A DNA stretch of 64,000 nucleotides from Planctomycetota bacterium (GTDB lineage Bacteria > Planctomycetota > SZUA-567 > H5-PLA8), in assembly GCA_015075375.1 (NCBI GenBank), contig JABTUM010000001.1:3033201-3097200 (forward strand), given 5' to 3'. Positions 54,477 through 62,726 of this stretch are shown piece by piece (the first letter of the stretch is position 1; each line of letters begins with the position of its first letter). Both the position numbers and the translations under genes were made by a program. Under the pieces are notes generated by a model. It was not told the origin of the DNA. It saw nothing but the letters and a program-made list of their open reading frames with translations, and ran no database searches.

Positions 54477-55067
54477 ATGGCTGCCTTCGTCAAATTCTTC
54501 GGCCAAAGCGGTGCGCGCGAAGCGGCTTCGACGAGCATCGTCGAGGAATTAAAGCGCTCGGGTTCGCACTGGGCCTGCACCTATTCGCCCAAGAAGCGGC
54601 CCCGCCAGGTCCGCGACGGCGACACGATGTACCTGGCCAAGCTTGTGACCGACCCGCACGGCATCTTCATCTACGGGCGCGCGACGGCGTTGCGCCACAT
54701 AGACGGCCGCGACGAAGCGACACCTGAAGAGATCGCCCTGCGTGCCTGGAAGACCCGATGGCCGCTCTACATCCGCGTGGAACGTCCCGAATTCATCAAC
54801 GGTTCCCTGGGCTGTGGGGTGGCGCTGGAAGACCTGATGGACGCGCTCGACGCCGACGCCTTCGCGTCCACTCAGCGCAACAAGGCCAAGGGCCAAGGCA
54901 ATACCGACCCGCGCAAAGCCATCCGTCAGCAAGCGCACGTGAAGCTTTCCGAGCAAGGCGCGCAGTGGCTGCACGAGAAGTTCAACGCCGCCCTGGCCCA
55001 ACACGGCCGCTTCCCGGCGGAAGAACTGGCCAAGCTGGACGGGCCGAAAGGGAATCCACCGCTCTGA
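54477..55067 (+). CDS. PUA/EVE-like hypothetical protein within the RM operon
   Basis: 196 residues; start ATG 54477 preferred to GTG 54471. The core reads GDTMYLAKLVTDPHGIFIYG and WPLYIRVERPEFINGSLGCG, a beta-barrel pattern resembling EVE/PUA/ASCH readers that bind modified bases. The C-terminal half is helical and basic. It is on the same strand as hsdS and the DUF262 gene, 53 and 40 bases away, suggesting co-transcription. A modified-base sensing or anti-suicide role is inference. Confidence 0.55.
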   Translation: MAAFVKFFGQSGAREAASTSIVEELKRSGSHWACTYSPKKRPRQVRDGDTMYLAKLVTDPHGIFIYGRATALRHIDGRDEATPEEIALRAWKTRWPLYIRVERPEFINGSLGCGVALEDLMDALDADAFASTQRNKAKGQGNTDPRKAIRQQAHVKLSEQGAQWLHEKFNAALAQHGRFPAEELAKLDGPKGNPPL

Positions 55068-55106
55068 GCGCACAAACCCAGGCCGACGGTATCGGAGGCA
55101 CTACGC

Positions 55107-56843
55107 ATGCAGCAGCAGAACATCCCGATCAGCACCCTGGTGGATATGTACAAGCGGGGGGAACTGCGGCTTCCGGAGATTCAGCGCCATTACGTCTGGC
55201 GCGCGACGCGCGTGCGCGATCTGCTCGATTCGCTGTACCGGGGCTACCCAAGCGGCTCGGTATTGGTGTGGGAGACCGACGAACCCATTCCGACCCGCGA
55301 TTTCGCCATCGCTCAGGACACCACTGCTTTCGCCGGGCGCAAGCTTTTGTTGGATGGGCAGCAGCGACTCACTTCCTTAACGGCTGTATTGAACGGCGAT
55401 CAGGTCAAAGTCCGCAACCGCAAGCGCCCCATCGAAATCCTGTTCAACTTGGATCACCCATCCGGCCCGCCTACGGAAGTGGTGGAAGTCGAAGGCGATG
55501 AGGAGACGCCCCTGATCGCGGACGACGAGATCGCCGACGAAGCCGGGGAAGCCGAAGCCGAAGACGATCAAGAAGAGAATCTCGTTGAAAAGCTGAATCG
55601 GCGCACATTTGTCGTGGCCAGCCGAGGTCTGCAATCCCAACCGAATTGGGTCTCGGTAAGCGAAGTCTTTAAGGCGAGCAACGATACGGCGATTCTGAAG
55701 AAGGCCGGAGTCACCGGCTTTGACGATCCCCGGTATCAAAAGTATTCGGAACGGCTCACGAAGCTTCGGCAGATCAAGAACTACCCTTACGTGGTTCATG
55801 TGCTGGAGCGCGCCATGAGCTACGAAGAGGTAACGGAGATTTTCGTACGAGTAAATTCCTTGGGCGCAAAACTCAGGTCTTCGGACCTGGCGTTGGCGCA
55901 GATGACTTCACGCTGGCCGAACCTGCTGACAAGGCTCGAAGAGTTTCAGGCGGAATGCGAAGAAAGCTGGTTCACGCTGGACTTGGGCTTGCTGGTCCGT
56001 TCCATCGTGGTTTTCGCCACGAAGCAGTGCCTGTTTCGGAACGTCGGCACCACACCGGTCGAGAAGCTTAAGGCGGGGTGGGAAGAAGCGAAAGAAGGGC
56101 TGCGCTTTGCGATCAATTTCCTGCGCAGCAATGCGGGCATCGAAGACGAGTCGCTGCTTTCGTCGCCCATGTTCATCATCGCGCTTGCCGTCGTGAGCCG
56201 AATCAGGAACAACCGCCTTACCCAAGCCGACCAGCACGCGCTGCTGCACTGGCTTCTGGTCGCCAACGCGCGCGGGCGGTATTCACGTGGTTCCACCGAA
56301 ACGCTGTTGAACGAGGACCTGAACATCCTGTTCCGTTCGGGCGACCTTGCTGCCCTTCTGGAGCCGGTTAAGCGGCAGTTCGGACGGTTAACCATAGAGC
56401 CGAACGATTTGACCGCTCGCGGGGCCAACAGCCCGTTATTCTCGCTGGCCTACTTGGCGCTTAAGGACAGTGGCGCGAAGGATTGGTTCAGCGGCCTGGG
56501 TCTGTCGCTGACGCACCAAGGCAAGCTTCACTTTATTCAATGGCACCATATCTTCCCCAAGTCCCTCTTGAAAAATCGTGACTTAGAAACCGGCGAAATC
56601 AACGAAATAGCAAACATGGCCTTCATCACCGGCCAGACGAATCGCCGCATCAGCAACAAAGCGCCTGCGGAATACCTGCCTGGAATCATTCAGGCTCAAG
56701 GCCCCGAGACGCTCGAATCGCAGTTGGTGCCCACCAACCCAGAGTCGTGGAGCCTGGATAACTATAGGGAATTTTTGCGTGTTCGTCGGGAGGCCATGGC
56801 CCAGCGCATGAATGAATTCATTCGAGCGAAGGCCGGTTTATGA
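55107..56843 (+). CDS. DUF262/HNH nuclease (GmrSD-type) inserted in the RM operon
   Basis: 578 residues. The DUF262 part has the diagnostic ELRLPEIQRHYVWRATRVRD and LLLDGQQRLTSLTAVL (DGQQR, near 75); an acidic insert (EDDQEENLVEKL) follows. The C-terminal part has the HNH-type motif WHHIFPKSLLKNRDL with a later N (FITGQTNRRI). GmrSD proteins are type IV restriction enzymes that cut modified phage DNA using NTP. Its stop overlaps the hsdR start by 4 bases (ATGA), so the two are translationally coupled. Its place between hsdS and hsdR is unusual. Confidence 0.85.
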   Translation: MQQQNIPISTLVDMYKRGELRLPEIQRHYVWRATRVRDLLDSLYRGYPSGSVLVWETDEPIPTRDFAIAQDTTAFAGRKLLLDGQQRLTSLTAVLNGDQVKVRNRKRPIEILFNLDHPSGPPTEVVEVEGDEETPLIADDEIADEAGEAEAEDDQEENLVEKLNRRTFVVASRGLQSQPNWVSVSEVFKASNDTAILKKAGVTGFDDPRYQKYSERLTKLRQIKNYPYVVHVLERAMSYEEVTEIFVRVNSLGAKLRSSDLALAQMTSRWPNLLTRLEEFQAECEESWFTLDLGLLVRSIVVFATKQCLFRNVGTTPVEKLKAGWEEAKEGLRFAINFLRSNAGIEDESLLSSPMFIIALAVVSRIRNNRLTQADQHALLHWLLVANARGRYSRGSTETLLNEDLNILFRSGDLAALLEPVKRQFGRLTIEPNDLTARGANSPLFSLAYLALKDSGAKDWFSGLGLSLTHQGKLHFIQWHHIFPKSLLKNRDLETGEINEIANMAFITGQTNRRISNKAPAEYLPGIIQAQGPETLESQLVPTNPESWSLDNYREFLRVRREAMAQRMNEFIRAKAGL

Positions 56844-59800
56844 GCCAATTCCACTTCCTCCAATCCGAGTGGCCTGACCTGCACGAGTCGGCCGCGAAGG
56901 CGGAAGCGCTGGCGCATCCCGACCCGCGCGCCGCGTGCTTCTACGCGCGCCGCGCGCTCGAACTGGCCGTCGCGTGGCTCTACAAGCACGACCGCAGCCT
57001 GCGCATGCCGTATCAGGAGCACTTGAGCGCCCTGATTCACGAGCCGACTTTCCAGAAGACCGTTGGCTCCGCTGTCTTCGCCAAAGCGCGCATCCTGAAG
57101 GACCTTGGCAACCAGGCCGTGCACAGCCAGCGGCCGATGCGCGCGTACGACGGACAGTCGGCAGCCAAGGAACTCTTTCACGTGCTCTTCTGGTTCGCGC
57201 GCACCTACGCGCGCGGCGCAAAGCCGCCGGATGCGCTGGCGTTCGACCCCGCCGCGCTGCCGAAGACCGCGCCGCTCCCGCCGCAGACCACCGAACAGCT
57301 TCAGCGCCTGGAGGCCCAGCTCAAGGAGCGCGACGAGAAGCTTGCCGAAGTGCTGGGCGGCAAGGCGCAACTGAGCGCGGAACTGGAGCGGTTGCGCCGT
57401 GAGGTCGCCGCCGCCAAACAGGCCAACGCGAAGCACCCCGATACGCACGACTACAACGAAGCGCAGACCCGTGACTACTTCATTGACCTGCTCCTGAAGG
57501 AAGCGGGTTGGGCGCTCGCCCAAGCTCAGGACCGCGAATACCCGGTCACGGGCATGCCCAATGAAGAAGGAAAGGGCTTCGTGGACTACGTGCTGTGGGG
57601 AGACGACGGAAAGCCCCTGGGACTGGTCGAGGCCAAGCGCACCAAGCGGGACCCGCGAATCGGGCAACAGCAGGCGAAGCTGTACGCCGACTGCCTGGAG
57701 CAGCAGTTCAAACAGCGCCCGGTGATCTTCTATTCCAACGGCTACGAACATTGGATTTGGGACGACGAGCGGTATCCGCCGAGAGCGGTGCAGGGCTTTT
57801 ACAAGAAGGCCGAACTGGAACTGCTGATCCAGCGCCGCAAGGGGCGCAAAGCCCTGGCGGAGCAGGAGATCAACCCGGCCATCGTCGAGCGCTTCTACCA
57901 AACGCGCGCCATCCGGCGCATAGGGGAGACCTTCGAGCGCGACCACGCGCGCAAGGCTCTGGTGGTCATGGCCACGGGCGCGGGCAAGACACGCACGGTG
58001 ATCGCACTGAGCGACCTGTTGATGCGCGCGCAGTGGGCCAAGCGGGTGCTCTTCCTGGCCGACCGTGTGGCGCTGGTGAAACAAGCGGTCAACGCGTTCA
58101 AGAAGCACCTGCCAGACGCTTCACCCGTGAATTTGGTGACCGAGCGAGAATCCGAAGGGCGCGTGTACGTCTCGACGTACCCGACGATGCTGCACCTGAT
58201 AGACGAGTCGCGCGACGGCTTGCGCCGCTTTGGCGTGGGGCATTTCGATCTGGTCATTATTGACGAAGCGCACCGCAGCATCTTCCAGAAGTACAAAGCG
58301 ATCTTCGATTACTTCGATGCGCTCCTGGTGGGGCTGACCGCCACGCCCAAGGACGAGGTGGACCGGAATACGTACGGCATCTTCGATCTGGAAGACGGCG
58401 TGCCCACCGACGCGTACCCGCTCGAAGACGCGGTGAAGGACGGCTTTCTGGTGCCCGCGCAGTCGGTCGCGGTGCCGCTTAAGTTCCAGCGCGAGGGCAT
58501 CAAGTACGACGACCTGCCCGAAGAAGAGAAAGAGCAGTGGGACGCCACCGAATGGAACGAAGAAGGCGAGACGCCTAATCAGGTGGAGGCCGAAGCGGTC
58601 AATAAGTGGCTTTTCAACCAGGACACGGTGGACAAAGTGCTGGCGCACCTGATGACGCGCGGCGCGAAGGTCGCGGGCGGCGACCGCCTGGGCAAGACCA
58701 TCGTATTCGCCAAGAACCAGGACCACGCCCAGTACATCGAAGATCGCTTCAATGCGAACTATCCCCACCTGAAGGGGCAGTTCGCGCGCACCATCACATT
58801 CAAGACCGAGTATCCGCAAAGCCTGATCGACGACTTTTCGATCAAGGACCGCGCGCCACATATCGCCATTTCCGTGGATATGCTCGATACGGGCATTGAC
58901 GTGCCGGAGGTGGTGAACCTCGTCTTCTTCAAGCTGGTGCGCTCCAAGACGAAGTTCTGGCAAATGGTGGGGCGGGGTACGCGCCTTTGCCCGGACCTGT
59001 TCGGGCCGGGGCAACACAAGGAGTTCTTCTATCTCTTCGATTACTGCCGCAACCTGGAGTTCTTCAGCCAGAACCCCGAGACCACCGACGGCGCGCTGGG
59101 GGAGTCGCTGGGCAAGCGGCTCTTCAAGACGCGGCTGGAATTGATTCTGGAACTGGACCGGAAACTCGGAGCGCGCTCGGGTGGCGCTCAAGAAGACCCC
59201 GGCGGCTACAGCGAGCCCAGAACCGAAGAGGACGTGCGGCGCGGCTTGGTCGAAACGCTGCGTACCGAAGTCGCGGCGATGAACGTGGATAACTTTATCG
59301 TGCGCCCCAAGCGTCGGCTGGTCGAGAAGTACGCCAAGCCCGAAGCCTGGAACGCGCTTAAAGGCGATGACTTCAGCGAGTTGACGCATGAAGTCGCGGG
59401 GCTACCGGCCGAACTGGATCCCGAAGACGAAGAAGCCAAGCGCTTTGACCTGCTGATCCTGCGCCTACAACTGGCACTCCTGCGCGCCGAGCCGGGCTTT
59501 GAGCGCCTGCGGAAGGAAGTTGTGACCCTCGCCGGACTGCTGGAAGAGAAAGCCGCGATTCCCATGGTCGCCCAGCACATGGCGCTGATCCAGGACCTTC
59601 AGACGGACGAGTGGTGGCAGAACGCCACGACGCCGATGCTGGAAGTCGTGCGCAAGCGCCTGCGCCTGCTGATCAAGCTGATCGAAAAGGCCCAACGGAA
59701 ACCCATCTACACGAACTTCGAGGACCTGATGGGTGCCGAGGTGGCTATCGCGCTGCCCGAGTTCGACCGGGGCGGCTTCGAGCGCTTCCGCGAGAAGGCG

Positions 59801-60244
59801 CGGCAGTTCCTGAAGGCGCACCAGGACCACTTGGCGATACACAAATTGCGCATGAACGAGCCCCTTACGCCTACGGACTTGGTGGAATTGGAGCGCATGC
59901 TGTCTGCGAGTGGCGTGGGTTCTCCCGAAGACCTGAAGCGGGCGAAAGAAGAGAGCCATGGGCTGGGCCTCTTCGTGCGCTCGCTGGTCGGATTGGACCG
60001 CGAAGCCGCCAAGCGGGCGCTATCGGGATTTCTGGCCGGTAAGACCCTTCGGGCAAACCAGATTGAGTTCGTGAACCTGATCGTGGAGCAGCTTACGGCG
60101 AACGGCGTCATGGACCCTGGCTTGCTTTACAGGCCTCCTTTTACCGACCTTTCGGCCCAGGGTGTTGAGAGCATGTTTGCATCGTCCGAAGTGGACGAAC
60201 TGCTGGCGGTGCTGAAGGGCGTATCGGACGCCGCGGCGGGTTAG
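56840..60244 (+). CDS. hsdR: Type I restriction subunit HsdR with N-terminal DUF4145 domain
   Basis: 1134 residues. A DUF4145-like helical domain at about 20-135 (FYARRALELAVAWLYKHDRS; RILKDLGNQAVHSQRPMRAY) precedes the nuclease: Asp near 249 and Glu-Ala-Lys near 260 (GLVEAKRTKRDP). Walker A is ATGAGKTRTV near 377, the DEAH-like motif is VIIDEAHRS near 474, then helicase motifs (GLTATP; MLDTGIDVPEVV; QMVGRGTRLCPD) and an EcoEI-type C-terminal tail. It translocates and cuts unmodified DNA. It starts inside the DUF262 gene's stop (ATGA). Its 3' end is duplicated in part at 63900-63957. Confidence 0.95.
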   Translation: MSQFHFLQSEWPDLHESAAKAEALAHPDPRAACFYARRALELAVAWLYKHDRSLRMPYQEHLSALIHEPTFQKTVGSAVFAKARILKDLGNQAVHSQRPMRAYDGQSAAKELFHVLFWFARTYARGAKPPDALAFDPAALPKTAPLPPQTTEQLQRLEAQLKERDEKLAEVLGGKAQLSAELERLRREVAAAKQANAKHPDTHDYNEAQTRDYFIDLLLKEAGWALAQAQDREYPVTGMPNEEGKGFVDYVLWGDDGKPLGLVEAKRTKRDPRIGQQQAKLYADCLEQQFKQRPVIFYSNGYEHWIWDDERYPPRAVQGFYKKAELELLIQRRKGRKALAEQEINPAIVERFYQTRAIRRIGETFERDHARKALVVMATGAGKTRTVIALSDLLMRAQWAKRVLFLADRVALVKQAVNAFKKHLPDASPVNLVTERESEGRVYVSTYPTMLHLIDESRDGLRRFGVGHFDLVIIDEAHRSIFQKYKAIFDYFDALLVGLTATPKDEVDRNTYGIFDLEDGVPTDAYPLEDAVKDGFLVPAQSVAVPLKFQREGIKYDDLPEEEKEQWDATEWNEEGETPNQVEAEAVNKWLFNQDTVDKVLAHLMTRGAKVAGGDRLGKTIVFAKNQDHAQYIEDRFNANYPHLKGQFARTITFKTEYPQSLIDDFSIKDRAPHIAISVDMLDTGIDVPEVVNLVFFKLVRSKTKFWQMVGRGTRLCPDLFGPGQHKEFFYLFDYCRNLEFFSQNPETTDGALGESLGKRLFKTRLELILELDRKLGARSGGAQEDPGGYSEPRTEEDVRRGLVETLRTEVAAMNVDNFIVRPKRRLVEKYAKPEAWNALKGDDFSELTHEVAGLPAELDPEDEEAKRFDLLILRLQLALLRAEPGFERLRKEVVTLAGLLEEKAAIPMVAQHMALIQDLQTDEWWQNATTPMLEVVRKRLRLLIKLIEKAQRKPIYTNFEDLMGAEVAIALPEFDRGGFERFREKARQFLKAHQDHLAIHKLRMNEPLTPTDLVELERMLSASGVGSPEDLKRAKEESHGLGLFVRSLVGLDREAAKRALSGFLAGKTLRANQIEFVNLIVEQLTANGVMDPGLLYRPPFTDLSAQGVESMFASSEVDELLAVLKGVSDAAAG

Positions 60245-60290
60245 CGTCGCGCGCGCCATCTAATTTACTGGCGATTTCGCGTTAGAATTA
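60233..60290 (+). repeat. 58-bp imperfect repeat, copy 1 (includes the hsdR stop codon)
   Basis: Matches 63900-63957 in 50 of 58 positions with no gap (about 86%). The copy starts in the last codons of hsdR (gcggcgggttag, identical in both copies). It carries a sub-region TAATT..GAATTA with weak dyad symmetry in this copy. Confidence 0.7.
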
Positions 60291-60470
60291 CGTGGTCGGG
60301 GCCACGCTTACCTAGCCACCTGCCGCCGGCCCGGCATGGTGAGCGCAAACCCGCGCAGGGTGGGCAGGTCGAGCGTTCAGCACCTCCGTAGGCGGGGATT
60401 CCCTCTATTTTTCTCGATGGCCCGCACGATAATGGTACAGAGGAATGAACCCCATTACGTGGAGGCTTCG
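60291..60470. other. Intergenic region after hsdR
   Basis: No gene. It holds the ribosome site (GGAGG) of the next gene and no clear terminator. Confidence 0.4.
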
Positions 60471-60749
60471 ATGGCTACGCTCGAAATCACGCTTACCGAT
60501 GACGTGGACGGTCCGGCCTTTGGCGACGGTACGCTCGCGCTGACGCCGAGATTTTACGGCAACGGTCGCGAGTCGGTGCCGTGCGCTTTGCTCACGGTGA
60601 AGAACTGCGACGGCGCGGTCGCGAGCCGCTTCCTGCTGGTCGTGAACGGCAGGAATCTCTCGCTGGAACTGGTGGATCGAACGCGGCCGGTCCTGTCGAC
60701 GGTGGACCGGCTGGAGGCGGAGATGGCGAAGGACGCTGTCCCTGCGTAG
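60471..60749 (+). CDS. Small hypothetical protein (92 residues)
   Basis: 92 residues from ATG 60471, with GGAGG upstream; the longer frame from 60336 lacks a ribosome site. Beta-rich, for example LALTPRFYGNGRESVPCALL and VASRFLLVVNGRNLSLELVD. No family recognised. It converges with the XRE gene at 60751. Confidence 0.5.
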   Translation: MATLEITLTDDVDGPAFGDGTLALTPRFYGNGRESVPCALLTVKNCDGAVASRFLLVVNGRNLSLELVDRTRPVLSTVDRLEAEMAKDAVPA

Positions 60750-60750
60750 G

Positions 60751-61149
60751 CTACTTTATTCGGCGCGCGGAAGATTCTTCTGCAAGCGCGAGCATCGGTA
60801 GTACGGCGGCCAGCGCGTCCCGGTCGTGGCGCTCCAGGATCGCTTCCAAGCGCTGCCGCGCTTGAGCCTCCATAGCGGTCCATGGATCCACCGGACTGAC
60901 CAGGAGTAGTTCGTGCGCTTCGACGCCCAGCGCTTCCGCGATCCGTACGACGAGTTCAAGGCCCGGCTCGGCCTCGCCCCTTTCCAAGCGTGTCATGTAA
61001 CTGAGACTGAACGCCGCTCGCCGCGCCAGATCTTTCTGCTTCATGCCCAGACCGGTCCGTAGCTCACGGACGCGGCGGCCAAAATGCTTCACCGCTTCGG
61101 CACGATGCAGGGCAACCTTTTTTCGACGGGCTTTGTGCGCTTTCGACAT
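60751..61149 (-). CDS. XRE-type helix-turn-helix regulator
   Basis: 132 residues. The domain reads LGMKQKDLARRAAFSLSYMT and RLERGEAEPGLELVVRIAEA, a standard XRE helix-turn-helix, after a basic N-terminal tail (SKAHKARRKKVALHRAEAVK). The C-terminal 45 residues are helical. It converges with the small gene at 60471 and is divergent from the LGFP/YkvA gene at 61323, with candidate binding sites at 61193-61230. Its ribosome site is part of a hairpin at 61156-61184. Confidence 0.8.
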   Translation of the reverse strand: MSKAHKARRKKVALHRAEAVKHFGRRVRELRTGLGMKQKDLARRAAFSLSYMTRLERGEAEPGLELVVRIAEALGVEAHELLLVSPVDPWTAMEAQARQRLEAILERHDRDALAAVLPMLALAEESSARRIK

Positions 61150-61155
61150 AACGAT

Positions 61156-61184
61156 CCCTCTCCGAAGAGATCGGCCGGAGAGGG
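61156..61184 (-). promoter_or_regulatory. Hairpin that hides the ribosome site of the XRE gene
   Basis: CCCTCTCCG (61156-61164) pairs exactly with CGGAGAGGG (61176-61184) around an 11-base loop. On the gene strand the arm GGAGAGGG is the ribosome site, 6 bases before the ATG at 61149. A fully paired ribosome site implies low translation unless the stem opens. Confidence 0.6.
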
Positions 61185-61192
61185 AACATGTG

Positions 61193-61230
61193 CATACACA
61201 CGATACTATCTATCAACATACACGATTGTA
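61193..61230. promoter_or_regulatory. Repeated words ATACAC(AC)GAT between divergent genes
   Basis: Two similar words, ATACACACGATA (near 61195) and ATACACGATTG (near 61219), lie in the 173-base divergent region. They are candidate sites for the XRE protein. They are weakly supported. Confidence 0.3.
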
Positions 61231-61322
61231 TTCTTCGCACCCGTAGTTACATTCACGGGTATCCAACGGGCTGATGGGCACCCAGGGAACTGCATCGCGA
61301 CCGTTGAGCGGAGGCTGGGCCG

Positions 61323-61985
61323 ATGAGTGAGATCACCGCGAAATGGGAAGCGCTGGGCGGTAAGCAGGGCTTTCTCGGAGATGCGCTCCAAGACGAGGCC
61401 GCCTGTCCCGACGGCGTAGGTCGGTACCGCCAATTCCAGCACGGTCATATTTATTGGCACCCGGAGACGGGAGCACACGAGGTCCACGGGGCCATCCGCG
61501 ATAAGTACGGCGCACTGGGCTGGGAGAAGAGCAGCCTGGGCTACCCGGATTCGGACGAAGAGCCGGTGCTGGGTGGCAAAGGACGGGTTAGCAGTTTTCA
61601 GCGCGGCATTATTGTGTGGGACCAAGAGCGGAATACATGCGAGGTCGTGGAGAATCAAGGCGAGTACGCAAAGCACTATTCAGAAGAGGGGTTCTGGGAC
61701 ACGGTTTACAAGTTCGCCATTAAGGCTGGACAGCAGGTTATTGAAAAGGCGTTGATGCTCTACTTCGCTCTGGCGGATCCGGATACCCCCGCATGGGCAA
61801 GGGGCATCATTATCAGTGCGCTCGGCTACTTTATCTTTCCCCTGGATGTCGTACCCGACGTTGTACCGGTGGTCGGCTACTCCGATGACCTGCTGGTTCT
61901 GGCCGCGGCCCTGGCGGTCGTCGCCTTCCATATCAAACCGGAGCATCGGGATAAAGCCGCGCAGAAGCTAAAGGAATGGTTCTAG
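61323..61985 (+). CDS. LGFP-repeat protein fused to a YkvA/DUF1232 domain
   Basis: 220 residues, cytoplasmic by absence of a signal. Two LGFP repeats occupy residues 1-100 (KWEALGGKQGFLGDALQD; DKYGALGWEKSSLGYPDSDE). Residues 140-215 are a YkvA-like DUF1232 region with membrane-prone helices (GIIISALGYFIFPLDVVPDV, then VPVVGYSDDLLVLAAALAVV). LGFP repeats usually bind polysaccharides outside cells. The fusion is unusual; it may link a wall- or sugar-binding module to a membrane surface. Starts with ATG 61323 downstream of the XRE gene's control region. Confidence 0.75.
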   Translation: MSEITAKWEALGGKQGFLGDALQDEAACPDGVGRYRQFQHGHIYWHPETGAHEVHGAIRDKYGALGWEKSSLGYPDSDEEPVLGGKGRVSSFQRGIIVWDQERNTCEVVENQGEYAKHYSEEGFWDTVYKFAIKAGQQVIEKALMLYFALADPDTPAWARGIIISALGYFIFPLDVVPDVVPVVGYSDDLLVLAAALAVVAFHIKPEHRDKAAQKLKEWF

Positions 61986-62142
61986 AATCTGGAGTCGGCG
62001 CACGTGCGTGGGCGTGTCCGCGACCGCGCCCCAATCCTGCCAAGCATGCGTCGGCACGTGAGGAATGGGATCCGCCGTGTTCTCCCTTGCCTCTATGACC
62101 ACAGTATCCCCTCATGCTCAGGACTAGAGTGGAGGTTTTAGG

Positions 62143-62640
62143 GTGGCCTCGCCATGGTTTTACAGCAACGGCAGTGAGCAATACGGTCCAGTCTCGGACG
62201 AAGAACTGAAGGCTCTCGTCAAAAACGGTATCCTGACGCGCGAAAGCCTGGTCTGGAAGGAAGGCATGCCGGCTTGGACGCAGGTCGGTCAAGTTCCAGG
62301 ATTAATTGTGGGGCCACCACCACTTCCAGGCGCTTCGGCGTCGTGGAAAGAGCCAGGAGCGGTTCAGTCGTTAAAGGCGCATACCATGGAGAACGGGACC
62401 TGCGTGAAGTGCGGCTGTAGCGAAAAGTACATCGTATCGACGAGCCGTATGACCTGTGCAGGTGGCCATGTTCGGCCGAGGGGGCGATCTTCGGGGACTT
62501 CCACAGGTGCGACTTCAAACACAAAATCGTCCAAGCAGGATAATGAAGCGGGTAGTTCCACCGGATGTGGAATTTTCTTGGTTGTTGCAATCCTATTCCT
62601 ATTGCGGGGATGTATGAATAATACGCCTCCATGGAATTGA
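62143..62640 (+). CDS. GYF_2-domain protein with a zinc-ribbon-like region and C-terminal membrane helix
   Basis: 165 residues, GTG start at 62143. Residues 3-50 form a GYF_2 (DUF4339) domain (PWFYSNGSEQYGPVSDEELK). A Cys pattern CVKCGCSEKYIVSTSRMTC (about 87-105) suggests a metal-binding ribbon. A C-terminal helix (GIFLVVAILFLLRG) anchors it. GYF_2 domains often sit in membrane proteins of unknown role. It precedes the site-2-protease-like gene by 86 bases. Confidence 0.75.
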   Translation: MASPWFYSNGSEQYGPVSDEELKALVKNGILTRESLVWKEGMPAWTQVGQVPGLIVGPPPLPGASASWKEPGAVQSLKAHTMENGTCVKCGCSEKYIVSTSRMTCAGGHVRPRGRSSGTSTGATSNTKSSKQDNEAGSSTGCGIFLVVAILFLLRGCMNNTPPWN

Positions 62641-62726
62641 TAAACCGCGTCAGCGAAAAATAAAGTGCTTACCCGCGCCGAAGGGCGCCGCCCTCCGCGT
62701 ATCCTTCAGCGTATGAGGTCACTCAA

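Noticed and set aside
58121..59389. Minus-strand 422-residue frame opposite hsdR
   Set aside because: Antisense shadow; hsdR has complete helicase and nuclease motifs.
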